64,000 bases of DNA from Brachionus manjavacas (taxonomy: Eukaryota; Rotifera; Eurotatoria; Ploima; Brachionidae): assembly GCA_019054805.1 (NCBI GenBank), contig JAHQIY010000003.1, positions 7,254,001 to 7,318,000 of the forward strand, read 5' to 3'. Each line of letters starts with the position of its first letter. Positions within the stretch are counted from its first letter, which is position 1. The notes under the pieces are model-generated. The model was not told where the DNA came from and made no database searches. It was given only the letters and a program-made list of their open reading frames with translations. The position numbers and the translations under genes are program-made. Shown piece by piece: positions 38,622 to 50,095 of the stretch.

Positions 38622-39449
38622 TGATTAATATTTTTAAATTTAAAATTTATTTACCATTACCATTATGAAATTTCATTTAGAATTTTTAGAATTTAATTGA
38701 ACCTTCGTGATAACTCTCTCAAATAATTAAGTATCACAAACTTAATTTTTAATTAGGGCGTGTGAACTAAAAAAAAATGTAAGGTATCGAAAGGCTGAGT
38801 TTGGTTATCAAAAACTGCTATTTTGTTTGAAATCTATTATTATATTTTTAGCGCCTTCAAATATAATTTTTAATTGATTCTGTATATTGCGCTTGCTTCA
38901 TTATATTCTAATCTTTACACTTTGACAAAAAAACTAAATATTTAAATAAAAATAAAATAAAATTATTCTCTAAGTTTTTTCTGATTTAGCGAAGAAAAAT
39001 TAAATACCAAATATCTAATTATTTTATTATAAAAAAAATTAACCAATTTATTCTCAAATTTAATTTTCTATTAAAAAAGTGAAAAAGAATTTTACTTATG
39101 ATTTTAATGAAGTCAATAATTTAAAAAAAATCTTGTCGTGAAAACTGAAATACTTTGATGGGTTAGAATAAGAAAAGATTTAGAATTCTTTGATGAATTT
39201 TATGTCTATTTCTAAAATTTTCTAAAGCTGATGAATTTGTTTTTGGAAACAGGATTAATTCTAATTTGGATAGATCCCGCGTGGTCTAGTGGTTAGGATT
39301 TGACGCTCTCACCGTCAAGGCCCGGGTTCAATTCCCGGCACGGGAAAATATTTTTAATCAAATAAAATATGTATTCAATTTTATTTTTTAATTTATAAAA
39401 ATTAACATCTTTAACTTCGATCATTAATTAAGTAATCAAAATATTTATT
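38622..39449 (+). repeat. segmental duplication, copy A (carries tRNA-Glu)
   Basis: Three blocks match copy B at 45291-47155: 38622-38946 with 45291-45615 (same length, about four differences), roughly 38959-39004 with 46588-46634, and 39184-39449 with 46890-47155 (about four or five differences, tRNA included). Copy A lacks the retrotransposon present in copy B, so it shows the empty site. Between blocks 2 and 3 the two copies have unrelated sequence. Confidence 0.9.
39275..39346 (+). tRNA. trnE-CTC: tRNA-Glu (anticodon CTC)
   Basis: A 72-base cloverleaf with A box TGGTCTAGTGG, B box GGTTCAATTCC, anticodon loop CTCTCAC and perfect anticodon and T stems. The acceptor stem has a C6-A67 mismatch. 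Followed by an A run and TTTTT (Pol III terminator). Lies in duplicated copy A. Confidence 0.95.
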
Positions 39450-40190
39450 GTTCAAATACTATTTTTTGAAATTGCCAACATATCTTAGTATTTCCCCGTG
39501 CCAACAATTATTATTTTTTATTTTCTAGAAGATGTTTTTTTTTAATTGTTTTAGTAAAAAATTCACATAATTTTAAATTAAATTAAATTTTCCAAATAAT
39601 AAATTATAATAATTATTACTAAATTTCTTGAGCTAATCGTCGGCACAATAAATTTTTTTTAATTTTTCAGTAATTTTGTTACAGATCCATTAAAAAATTA
39701 TTGATTTGTTAATATCCAGTTAATCTTATATTTTCTGACATAAAATAATCTTGAAAAGTAGCTTTTGAAAAATATTCTTCCTGAAATAAATAATAAACAT
39801 ATGAAAATTGAATAAAATTTATTATAAATGTATTAAACAAAAAAAATATTATAGATTTCTTAGTTTAAGAGGGTTCTTTTTTGATTCAACACAACGCTAT
39901 ATAAATCAAATCGTCAAGTTTTTTTCTCGCTTAAGCCCTGAATTAATCATCTTTTCAAAAATTTATTTTTAGAATTCCTCTTTAACAAATTTTCTTTGTA
40001 CATGTAATGAAAAATCAGTCCAAATAATAACTTTATATTTTATTTTCCTCTTGTTTTTTAAATCTAATTAAAATTCTTAGATGAATATTTACTCGTTTTA
40101 AAACAGTTTATCAAAATTTTTAAAAATTTGAAAAATTGGTTCAGTAAATTCTTTTAAATTTAATTGAAATTTTGGATTTTTTAGACAGAA
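39450..40190. other. AT-rich intergenic sequence upstream of the DDX60-like gene
   Basis: No gene seen. A splice-acceptor-like TTTTTTAG lies nine bases before the ATG at 40191, so a 5' non-coding exon may lie in this stretch. Confidence 0.45.
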
Positions 40191-43100
40191 ATGAGCATTT
40201 GTTTTAAAGAGTGGTTCTTTTCCAGAGCCTTCGACTTTGTTGATATTGGATACAGCTTTGCTGGCTTTGGTACTATAATAATCGAGGGCGATTCATTGCT
40301 TAACTACATTTCTGCGGATTCTCCATCTGTAATAAATCGAAACTTAGCAAAATTCTTCAACAATTTGAAAGAATGCAACCTTGAAGATTATCGAGTTGTA
40401 TTCTTTAGGCGAGAATCAAAGCGATTGAGTGATTGTCTTGTGGAAATCTTTCTCAACTTTGGAGTAAGAGTTGACATACTGTCAGATTGGGATAGTAAGG
40501 AATGGACTCGTTTTCTTACTGAAAATAACATTAGTTTATTTTTGGTAAGTAAAGTTGATATTTTTAAGGAACTCGGCACTCAGTATAATTTGATGCACCA
40601 AATATGCGTCAAAAATAGAATTCAAGCTGCCCTAATTGATGACCTTAGATTCCGGAACATGAATGTTTTCTCTTCTATTGTCATGGGCGAAAAAGCCATT
40701 GATATTGCATTAGATAAATACCAACAAATGACTCCTGAGCCTACATTTTCCATCAAAAAAGACACAAATTTTATTAAAATTTATAAAATTAACAACCATC
40801 ATGTAGCCAATTTACTTGAGCATAATCACACTGATTTAAATAATAATCCGATATCTTTGGCTAGCGTTGAGTTTAAAAATTGTGATACTAGCTTCAATTG
40901 GGAGCTAAAAATTCACTACAAGCCTAATGCTAATGCTAACCAGAATGCTCGAAAAATCCTTGAAAAAAATCAAAAATATTATAGATATATGGAAATATAT
41001 GCTTCTTCATTGGATTTTAGTAAAAGTCTTCATCATAAAATTGTTACCCAAATTCATAACTCAACTGATAGCAAGACTAGCATGAAAATTAACAAAAAAG
41101 CTCTTGAATTCATAAATCAAAATTTAGAAACAAAAAAAAATATCAAAGAAAGCAAAGAATTAGAATTATTGAAAAATATTAAGATATCATGTTTTGACGA
41201 TATTGACAAAAATTTAACGATGACTAAAACAGATCAACTTTCTCCAAATTCGTTGTTGGAACTGCAAAAATTAAAGATAAAATGGCTTAACTATGAGTCA
41301 AACAATACTAACAAAAAAATGAATACTTTAATTTTATTAGATCAGCTTTCAGAAAATAACCTAAACAGACTTAGCGAGTTTGAAGCTTTGAATTTGTTAA
41401 ATTTACTCAAAAATCAAGGCTTTGAGAGTTTGTGCCAGTATTATGCCAATGAGATGCTGTCAAAAAACGAATGGGAAAAAATAAGAAAATTTTGCCAAGA
41501 TCTAAAAAATACATTCAACCATGACGCCTTGTTTCAGCTCAAATATTGTGGACAATATTTGCCACGGACTCTTGATTCGAAGGATGATCCAAGAGTCTGT
41601 TTTAAACCAGATAAGTGGCAAAAAGATCTACTTGATATTGTAGACCGCAATGAATCGGCCCTAATTTGTAAATTTGTTCAAAGATTACAAATTGAATTTT
41701 TTTTAATTTAATAAATTAGGCTGTCCTACATCATCTGGCAAGACATTCATTAGCTATTACGCAATGGAAAAAATTTTGCGTCAAAGCCATCAAGATGTTG
41801 TTGTTTTTTTGGCCCCCATAAAGGCCTTAGCTAACCAAGTAGCTGCCGAAGTCTATGCCCGATTTTCTAAAGTTTATCCGAAAAATTTTGAAAAAAGTGT
41901 CTATGCAATGTCCATGCCTGATTATGCCATTAATAATCCTTTAAATTGCCAAATTTTAGTCACTGTACCAACTTGCTTTGAAAGCATGATATGCGACAAT
42001 TCGAATGCTGAATGGGTTAAACTGGTCAAATACGTAATATTGGACGAAGTTCAAACTGTCAATGATCCTGGTATGGCAGAGAGTATCGAGAAAATTATCC
42101 ACATGGTTGATTGTCCTGTTTTGATTCTTTCGGCAACTATTGGCAATCTGGACGATTTTTATCTATGGTTAAAAGATATTCAAGAGTCCAAAGGTCTTAG
42201 GATAAACAAAATTGTTCATAAAGAACGATTTTGTGATCTGAAAAAATTTTTATTTGTTCCGAAAAAAAAAGTTGAAGAGCCTTTACTTTTAGCAGTTCAT
42301 GAATTGTTTGGATACTCAAAAGAAAAATTTGTAGACAATAGTTTGTCGCAAGATTTTCATTTAATGGCTTCTGAGATTGTCGAAATTTTGAGTTCATTGC
42401 AAAAAATTTGCTCTGTCAATGAGGAAAAAAAACTGCTTTTCAAAACAATTCTGCCAAATAAGTTTTTAAATTGTGTTAAATTGAAAAAAAAAGATGTTAA
42501 AGATTACGAAAAATTTTTGGTCAAAAATTACAAACCTGGTTCAAAGCTGGAAAATTGACCGAGTCTGAGATTGAAACTTTCTTTTCCGATATAAACAAAC
42601 AATGCGAAGACAAGGCTTCGCTAATAGACCTTGATGCAAATTCTCCCAAATGGCTTGCTAAGAATATTCCCGATTTAATCAATTTACTGCACAAGTCTAA
42701 AATGCTTCCTGCAATTATATTTTTAAATTCTTGCGATGGATGTGACCAAATGGCAGTAGCTTTGACTGAATATTTGATCAATTTAGAAAAATCGGACAAG
42801 AATTTCATGGAGAGTATCAAAAATGAGGAAAAGGTGGTGAAAAATTTGAAAAAAAAGCGTAACAAATGCTCTGATGACCAAGACCAGCAAGAAGAAGAGG
42901 AATGTGAAATGCCTCCTTTGATTGATAGATCCAAGTACTCTTTTTTAGACCCAAAATATCAAATGGCGAATTCTGAGATAGAAAGTGAAATAAAAATGCA
43001 TAGATACAGGGAAATACCAAAGATTTTTTTCGAGGCGTGGAAAAGAGGAATTGGCGTTCATCATGCCAATTATCATACCAAATTTAGAAGCTCGGTGGAA

Positions 43101-44200
43101 TGTCTATTCAGAAAAAAACATCTTCAGGTTGTTTTTGCAACCGAAACCCTAAGTTTGGGTAATCATTTTTAAATTTATGTTTTTTGAATAGAAATTTTAT
43201 TGATTTAATCACATTAGGAATTAATATGCCATGTAAAACAGTGGTGATACCAAGTGACTTGTGCTACTTGAATCCTATTTATTACCGGCATATGGTCGGT
43301 CGAGCTGGCAGACGTGGATTTGATACAATAGGAAACATTGTATTTTTTGGAGTGCCCAAGAACAAAATTAAAAATGTTATTGCTTCAAAAACTTCTAATA
43401 TTAGAGGCTCTTTCAGTCTTAATTTAAAATTAATTACACAATTTTCATCAATGCAATTTTATGATCCAAAAGTAATGAAGATTTTCGAATCGTTTTTAAA
43501 AAACCCGATTGCTCGTCTCAGCAGCAATTATGAGCTGAAAAACGCTCAAAAGAGCGTTTATATAAAAATTCAATATTTGATGTCCAAGGCTTACATAGAT
43601 TCAAATTTTAACCCGAAAATTCATAAAGTTAAATGCTTGATTTTATTGAGAAATGAAAATCTGGCATCAATTGATCTAATCGATTTCATTTTAAGTGCAA
43701 GCTTTGATAAGTTGGTCATGAACAAAGAAATTGGAGAAATGTGTGATTTAATGTGCATCATTCTGAGCCATTTTTTGAAAATTAAAATTTTTTCCCAAGA
43801 ACAAGCAAAAGCACTTTCTTTTATCCTACTTCCTGAAGTAGGAGAATTGAAAAATTATTTAATGAGTAAAGAAAATGAAATTGCTGAATTTGTTCAAAGT
43901 TTTTTGGAAGATCAGGATGATAGCGAATATTTTCTAAGAGGCTTCTCGAACTCGCTGCAAAATGTGCTTATGAAAAAAAATTCGTATATTTACGATTTTT
44001 ATCGAAATGGAAACTTGGAAAAAATCGAAGAAGTAAACAAGGTTTCAGTGAACAGTTTATGGTTTGCCATGAAAGAATTAAGATTTGTAACAAAAGCAAT
44101 TGAGCCATTGTTTGATTTCAAGTCTTCGTTTATTGTTCGTCAGGCATTTTCATTGTTAAGCGAAAAAGTTGAAAAAAGATTTTTTGAAATTCATAATTAA
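40191..44200 (+). CDS. DDX60: DDX60-like DExD/H-box RNA helicase (Ski2-related), with an apparent one-base frameshift
   Basis: Exons 40191-41667, 41720-43158 and 43218-44200, with GT-AG junctions. About 1299 residues if one missing base is allowed near 42523-42527; human DDX60 is about 1712. DDX60 proteins are cytoplasmic RNA helicases linked to antiviral RNA sensing and Ski/exosome function. N-terminal region (1-170) resembles the DDX60 PIN-like part, with IEGDSLLNY near residue 30. Helicase motifs: I PTSSGKT (about 496-501), Ia APIKALANQVAAEV, II DEVQ (about 601; DEVH in human), III SATI (about 629), V TETLSLGINMPCK, VI HMVGRAGRRGFD (about 1000). The last 250 residues match the DDX60 C-terminal helical region. 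At about 42520 the frame changes by -1, yet both sides align to DDX60 (DYEKFLVK then LQTWFKAGKL). This is a sequencing or assembly error, a recent mutation, or a frameshift site. Confidence 0.9.
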
Positions 44201-44666
44201 GCATTTTTTAAATAAAATTTTTATTTATTTAAAAGTTTTCTTCTTGTATCTTTGGGTCTCTTTGGCATCCATTTTGAAATATTTCAATTTTAGAAATTCT
44301 TTCTTGGTCGTTCTCTAACATTTGTTATGCTGACTTCCAATAATGAGCTAGATACGAGCTACGTATCTAGCTTTCAAAAAGAGACATGTCTCCAACAGAA
44401 ATTGGTAAGCTAAGTTTTTTGTTAGTGCAAGTGATTTTAAAATAATTTTAATCTTTTAATCTTAATGTTTAAATTTAATATTTGAATAAAGTGCTTTTAA
44501 AATTGTCTTAATCCATTTTTTTAGATTACATATTAAATATTAATTTTTTACAACTTAAAAATAAATTTTAATTAAAAAAATTAAGAAAAGAAAAAAACAT
44601 TCAAATTCATTGAAATTCATCCATTCAAGTTTTTTCATGTGTTTCTTATAAGAAATGTTGTTTGCG
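44201..44666. other. AT-rich intergenic sequence after the DDX60-like gene
   Basis: Candidate polyadenylation signal AATAAA about 10 bases after the stop. A perfect 11-bp hairpin with a 5-base loop (AGCTAGATACG / CGTATCTAGCT) lies at 44346-44372. No gene. Confidence 0.5.
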
Positions 44667-44975
44667 CAGTACTCAAAAAGTTAGAATCAAGTTGAAAAAA
44701 ATAAAAATATTGTTAAATATTTTTGCAATTAAAAAGATCGTTAATTATGAATTTTTTTCAAATAGTAGCTTTTTTAAAGTAAGACTACCTAAAAATCTGA
44801 CAAAATAGAAAAAAAATGGGTAAAAATAAAATAGCTGATCAACAGAGATGGCAAATTGCATGTTTTTTGAAAAATCAGACAAAGACTGAAAGAGAAATAG
44901 CTGAGTTAACGAAATAATGAACAAAAAAAACCAAATAGAAAAAAAAGTTTGATTCTAACTTTTTGTGACATACTG
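44667..44975 (+). mobile_element. internally deleted Tc1/mariner element retaining part of the transposase HTH
   Basis: Terminal inverted repeats begin CAGTACTCAAAAAGTTAGAA on the left and, in reverse complement, CAGTATGTCACAAAAAGTTA on the right, both running on through AGTTAGAATCAA. The right end is flanked by TA. Inside, the plus strand (44816-44917) encodes a 33-residue piece beginning MGKNKIADQQRWQI, with a REIAEL segment and then a stop, matching the first helices of a Tc1/mariner transposase DNA-binding domain. The catalytic domain is absent, so it is non-autonomous. Confidence 0.8.
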
Positions 44976-45615
44976 TACAGAAATATTCATCAAATCATTT
45001 AATCAACACTTATAAAAAAAAAATTTTTAAATCAATTTTTGATAAGAATTTTTCAATATAATAAATAAAATAAATCAATCAATTAAATAATCAATACTAA
45101 TTTCTTTTTCTTTTATTTTTATTATTCTGGCAGCGGAGCAACAGGTAAAACCTTGTTATATTTAATAGCAAACTTTTATATCGTACATTAAATTTAACTA
45201 TTAATTGAAAAAAGTTTTTCAAGAATGGGTAAAAATATTGTAAATAAACAATGTCAAATAAAGAAAGGTTTTGACGAGCATTTTTTCTAATGATTAATAT
45301 TTTTAAATTTAAAATTTATTTACCATTACCATTATGAAATTTTATTTAGAATTTTTAGAATTTAATTAAACCTTCGTGATAACTCTCTCAAATAATTAAG
45401 TATCACAAACTTAATTTTTAATTAGGGCGTGTGAATTAAAAAAAAATGTAAGGTATCGAAAGGCTGAGTTTGGTTATCAAAAACTGCTATTTTGTTTGAA
45501 ATCTATTAATATATTTTTAGCGCCTTCAAATATAATTTTTAATTGATTCTGTATATTGCGCTTGCTTCATTATATTCTAATCTTTACACTTTGACAAAAA
45601 AACTAAATATTTAAA

Positions 45616-46587
45616 AAAAAATATTAAGATTATTTAGTCCTCTTTTATTTAGCATTTATATTAATGATATCCCTAAAAGAAACAAAACAAATAATGAATA
45701 CTCTCTTCTTTTTGCAGATGATCTAGCTATAACAATGGCTAATTAAGTGGAAAATGAAGATGTCAGCTGAAAAGTCGTGTTCAGTAATATTCTCTAAGTA
45801 CAAGAAAGAAAGTGATAATCTTAACTTAAAAATTTATGGAAATAGAATAAAAAGCCAGAAAGAAATAAAGTTTCTAGGTATTAAATTTGATTCTAAATTA
45901 AATTTCAATACACTGGTTGACGAAATAAAAGAAAGTTGCAATACAAGGCTAAATCTAATTAAGATTCTGTCAAACAAAAAATGGGGTCTTAATCAAAAAA
46001 CGTTGGGAAATATTTATAAATCTTTAGTTGGTTCAATTCTAGACTATTCGTTTCCTTGCTTGAATTCATTTTTAGAAAATAATATCAAAAAGTTACAAGC
46101 AATTCAGAATACAGCAGTCAGATCTATCCTCAGATTAAAATATGATACTCCCTCCAGCATCATGCATCAGGAGGCTTTTGATAAACTTAAATTACTGACA
46201 GTCTCGAATCGACTTCTTGAGTTGAGTGAGAGATATGTTGGGACAGGACTGAGTTATTCCATTCCATTGGTTGTCAGACTGATGGATGAATACAAAGCGG
46301 GTTTCGAATCAAGAAATATCGAATACCCGACTCCATTGTGAAATTGCTACCTTACCTCTTTTTTTCCTGAAACCTAAACTATGTAAACCTGAATGACCTA
46401 AAACTCTCATTATCATATATCTATTTTTTATTCCAGGTTATTAATTCTTACAAACTTTATTCAAATTTTTATTTTTATTCTTTGATTTTATTTTACTTAA
46501 ATTTTTTAATTTTTAATTTTACTTAACTTAATATTTTATTTTTATTCTGAAGGAGCTTTAGCTCGGTACAGTTAACAAATAAATAAA
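45616..46587 (+). pseudogene. 5'-truncated non-LTR retrotransposon inserted in duplication copy B
   Basis: Starts inside RT region 4 (SPLLFSIYINDIP), then LLFADDLAITMAN and a stop; a frame break is followed by an intact 195-codon piece (45754-46341) with CSVIFSKYK, KFLGIKFDSKLNF and SILDYSFPCLN. The 3' end has TTATTCTGAAGGAGCTTTAG then AAATAAATAAAA. The undisturbed copy A at 38946-38959 gives the pre-insertion site. The AT-rich junctions leave the exact target duplication ambiguous (perhaps AAATAAATAAAAT-like). Confidence 0.85.
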
Positions 46588-46980
46588 ATAATTATTCTCT
46601 AAGTTTTTTCTGATTTAGCAAAGAAAAATTAAACGCTTATATTTTATTCATATGACAAATTTATAGAAAGTATATGACAATTTTTTCTTTTATTAACTGA
46701 CAAAATAAAAATAAAAAGGATAACAAAATTATAGAAGCTACTGACAATTTTTTTTATAATAATAACAAACATTTTCTTTTATGACAAAAAGTAGGAATAA
46801 AATAATGACAAATATTTGAAAAAAAGGGGTGCAAAATTATTGAATCCAATGACAAATTTTTTTATTACGAAAACAAAATAAAATTCAAAAATTCTTTGAT
46901 GAATTTTATGTCTATTTCTAAAATTTTCTAAAGCTGATGAATTTGTTTTTAGAAACAGGATTAATTCTAATTTGGATAGA

Positions 46981-47052
46981 TCCCGCGTGGTCTAGTGGTT
47001 AGGATTTGACGCTCTCACCGTCAAGGCCCGGGTTCAATTCCCGGCACGGGAA
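46981..47052 (+). tRNA. trnE-CTC: tRNA-Glu (anticodon CTC)
   Basis: Identical to the copy at 39275-39346, including the C6-A67 mismatch and intact A and B boxes. The flanks are shared on both sides because it lies in duplication copy B. Confidence 0.95.
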
Positions 47053-47351
47053 AATATTTTTAATCATATAAAATATGTTTTCAATTTTATTTTTTAATTT
47101 AAAAAAATTAACATCTTTAACTTCGATCATTAATTAAGTAATCAAAATATTTATTATATAATAAAAATGACCGTGAACTGTTTTTTAAAAACAACATTAA
47201 ATTTTTTTTTAAATGCTAATTTTAATCTTTTTTAAAAATTAGTTTTATCTATGCCAATTAAACTTAGTTCTGTGGTTACACTGGTTGTAAGTAGATCAAT
47301 GATAAAATAATCATCAAATTTAATTCAAAAAGGTTAAATAATAAAAATAGG

Positions 47352-47423
47352 TCCGTGATAGTATAGTGGTGAGTATCCCCGCCTGTCACGCGGGAGACCG
47401 GGGTTCAATTCCCCGTCACGGAG
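47352..47423 (+). tRNA. trnD-GTC: tRNA-Asp (anticodon GTC)
   Basis: 72 bases; acceptor stem TCCGTGA / TCACGGA fully paired; anticodon loop CTGTCAC; T arm GGGGTTCAATTCCCC. A TTTTTT terminator follows immediately. Confidence 0.96.
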
Positions 47424-47699
47424 TTTTTTACTAAACAAAGAAATTACTTTACTAGAGTTTTTTAGATTCCAGATCCTATATTCAAACTATATGCAAACAA
47501 ATAATTAATTGTCTATTTAATTCATAATAATTTTATTTTGAATTTTCATGCATTAGAAAAATTTTGAAATTTTTGGCATTTAGAAATCTCATCTAATATT
47601 CTGTGAAATAAAAAAAAGTTAAGTATTTTAGATACTTTTTTTTATCAAGTACTGTCTACTTCAAACAATCTAAATTGTTTTTAAAATTCATATTCAAAA
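47424..47699. other. AT-rich spacer
   Basis: Between tRNA-Asp and the MULE left end; no feature seen. Confidence 0.4.
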
Positions 47700-49680
47700 A
47701 GGTTAAAAATGGGTGATAAAAGGCCGATAGTAAAAGTTCACCACAAATTTATTAAATCTAGAACAAATATTATATGAATTATAACAAAAATATAAAAAAC
47801 AACAAAAATGATAAAAAATAAGAACAAATTTAATATTTTATTAACAGAAAATAAAAATGTTGCACATAAATGATAAAAATGTAACAGAATTATTAGAGTA
47901 ATCACTAATCAATTAAAAAATTAACTATCTGAGTTAATTAATAATTAATTGAGTGATTTAATTAACTTAATGTATAACTTATCAGAATAAAACAGATAGA
48001 AATGTGGATAAAATACAACTTAATCATATAATGAATTCAGAAAGCGTAGAACCAAAAACGAGAGTGTCTTGTTAGATCCATCAGACAAAACTCTTGATGA
48101 TGTTGACGTATTTTCAGGCAAAATCTTAAAAAGCCCCAAGTCAGAAAAGAAAAGAGGAAAAGCTATAATGTACGATATGCATTTTGAATTCGACAATTTC
48201 AAAGATTTGACGGGAAAGTGAATGGAAACTCGTGGATATTTAAAAAACAAGAAGGAGACAAATAAAGATATTATTGTAAATATCTAAATAACGGTTGTCG
48301 GGCAGCACTTTATCTCGAAGTAAACTATGGGACAACAGGTAGATGTTTTGTTTCAGAAGATGATCACAGGAACCACATAGAAGAAGAGAATAAATAAAAA
48401 ATTGACGACGATGTAATCAATCGAATAAAATACTTAGAAAGTTTGGGACAAAAGACTGAGCGTATCATTCATTAGTTAATCAAGAAAGGAATAAATCCGC
48501 CAAAAAAAGATAGAAAAATTCGTAAAGAAAAAAAAGTAACTGCTCAGCCAACTTTGAACCACCTTTTACATGGTGTGGAAAATATCAAGAAATTCCGGAG
48601 AATGAAAACGAAGAAGTAAGGATCAAATGTTGTCAGGCACAACTAATGGGTTAGAATCAAGTCACGAAAAAATCAAAAATGGATTAAGAGGACGAAGACT
48701 AGGCTTGTTAGAATTTTAATGAATGTCGCGAAAATATGATCAAATTTTGGTCAATCATTCGGTCTGATACAATCGAAACAACAAATCAAGATACTAACGA
48801 ACAGCTGGAATTCGACAATATTAACATCAAGGAATTTCACAATGAGCCAGTCTATTCAAACAGAGACATGCAATATGGAAAAACTTGGAATGACAAGGGT
48901 AAAATAATCCAATATTTACGTAGTAGCATTTGTTAAGTGAAAAGCGGCGATAAAGAGAAAACTTTAACAAGAAATGAGTGTAAACAATTTTTGCAAGATC
49001 TCGAAGATAATAAATGGAATAATTTGGATGAAATATTTGTTGCAATCAATAGAATTCGTATCATTACAATGAACAAAGAGAACTTAAAATTGAGTCACTG
49101 TACTTGTTGGTTTTGGTTGAAGCACTATGTGTTAAATTTTAAATCAATTGGCATGGATTTACCGTTGACAAATAAAAGAAAAGCTGGTGGTTCTTTAAAT
49201 AATAAATCAGCATTGATTACTCGACCATCTGATTTAATCGAAACAATCGAGGCTGGTATTGAAGAAGAAGACGAAGAAGAAGAATTAATTCAGCCACCAA
49301 CTAAAAGAATTAATAGGGCTAGTTTACAAAACGTTGCTCATGAAAAAGCTACATGTTAAACATACGGCGGTGAATTAATGAAAAATGAAATATTTTTATT
49401 GTGTTAACAAATGTAAACAAGATAATTAGTACTCTAATTATTATTTTTTTCTTCAATTTGTGATGAGAATAAAAAAAAAATTATTAGTTTAATGAATTTG
49501 TTTGTATTTTTCTTTTTTTTTACTTCTTTCTAATAAAAATTCTATTTTCTTAATATGTGTTCATTATTTCCTTAAATTGTTCTTATTCTAATAAATCAGT
49601 TCTTATTTTATTAAATTTGTGGTATATTTTACAATTTTTGTGGTTGAAATATATTCATCGTCGTGATAAAACTGATTTAT
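47700..49680 (+). mobile_element. MULE-type DNA transposon with FLYWCH protein (degraded)
   Basis: Left subterminal motif TTCACCACAAATTTATTAAA and then AACAAAT. The reverse complement of the right side (about 49540-49680) has ATACCACAAATTTAATAAAA and then AAGAAC, so the ends form long degenerate inverted repeats. In between, broken plus-strand frames encode SVLLDPSDKTLDDVD, a FLYWCH-like finger (WIFKKQEGDK, YYC, NGCRAALYL, DDHRNHIEEE; about 48230-48395), and two open C-terminal pieces (48736-48936 and 48937-49359) with an acidic end. No DDE catalytic motif was recognised, so it is internally deleted or dead. A relative lies at 9.65-10.35 kb. Confidence 0.7.
48937..49359 (+). pseudogene. C-terminal open frame of the MULE/FLYWCH element
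   Basis: A 140-codon open frame, continuous with the preceding frame (48736-48936) apart from one stop. It has a FLDQL-like helical region (KQFLQDLEDNKWNNLDE) and a Glu-rich stretch EEEDEEEELIQPPTKR near the end. The first codon is GTG rather than ATG. It is most likely the end of a FLYWCH-family transposon protein, not a host gene. Confidence 0.5.
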
Positions 49681-50095
49681 AGGATGTTTAAATTTAGAAT
49701 TTTATTTTTCATAATGAACAACTAATAATTTCAAATCTAAAATTTTTTTTATTAAATTGATGATTTCTTTTTAATAAAAATATATTCCTCAAATGGATAG
49801 ATCCCGCGTGGTCTAGTGGTTAGGATTTGACGCTCTCACCGTCAAGGCCCGGGTTCAATTCCCGGCACGGGAAAATATTTTTTTAATATTTTTTGAATCA
49901 ATTTCATTTCGCATTTTTTTTATTTAAACCTAATGATCATTCTTCCTTAAATTTTTTAATTAAATTGAAAAGATGAGATAAAAAAATCACAAAAAAAGAG
50001 AAAAAACAAACAATTAATTTAAACAAATAATTTAATGTTTAAATATGGTGCACCTTCATAATGAGAAAGTGTTCTGATACATTGAATATAAGGTT
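49484..50095 (+). repeat. inverted repeat, left arm (612 bp, carries tRNA-Glu)
   Basis: Reverse complement of 53333-53944, the same length, with about six single-base differences (roughly 99% identity). The outer end begins inside the right inverted repeat of the MULE element. The inner end is around AATATAAGGTT. It holds the tRNA-Glu at 49802. Confidence 0.93.
49802..49873 (+). tRNA. trnE-CTC: tRNA-Glu (anticodon CTC)
   Basis: Same sequence as the other Glu copies; 5' flank GGATAGA and 3' flank AAATATTTTTTT (terminator). Lies in the left arm of the inverted repeat. Confidence 0.95.

Larger units (their letters stand above)
45291..47155 (+). repeat. segmental duplication, copy B (retrotransposon-interrupted, carries tRNA-Glu)
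   Basis: Partner of 38622-39449. The duplicated sequence is interrupted after 45615 by a non-LTR retrotransposon that ends near 46575-46587. A further 255-base stretch (46635-46889) differs from copy A; it is built of degenerate TGACAAATTTTT-like units. The tRNA-Glu block 46890-47155 is offset from copy A by exactly 7706 bases throughout. Confidence 0.9.

Noticed and set aside
42197..43020. Minus-strand open frames across the helicase gene
   Set aside because: Shadows of the DDX60-like coding sequence.
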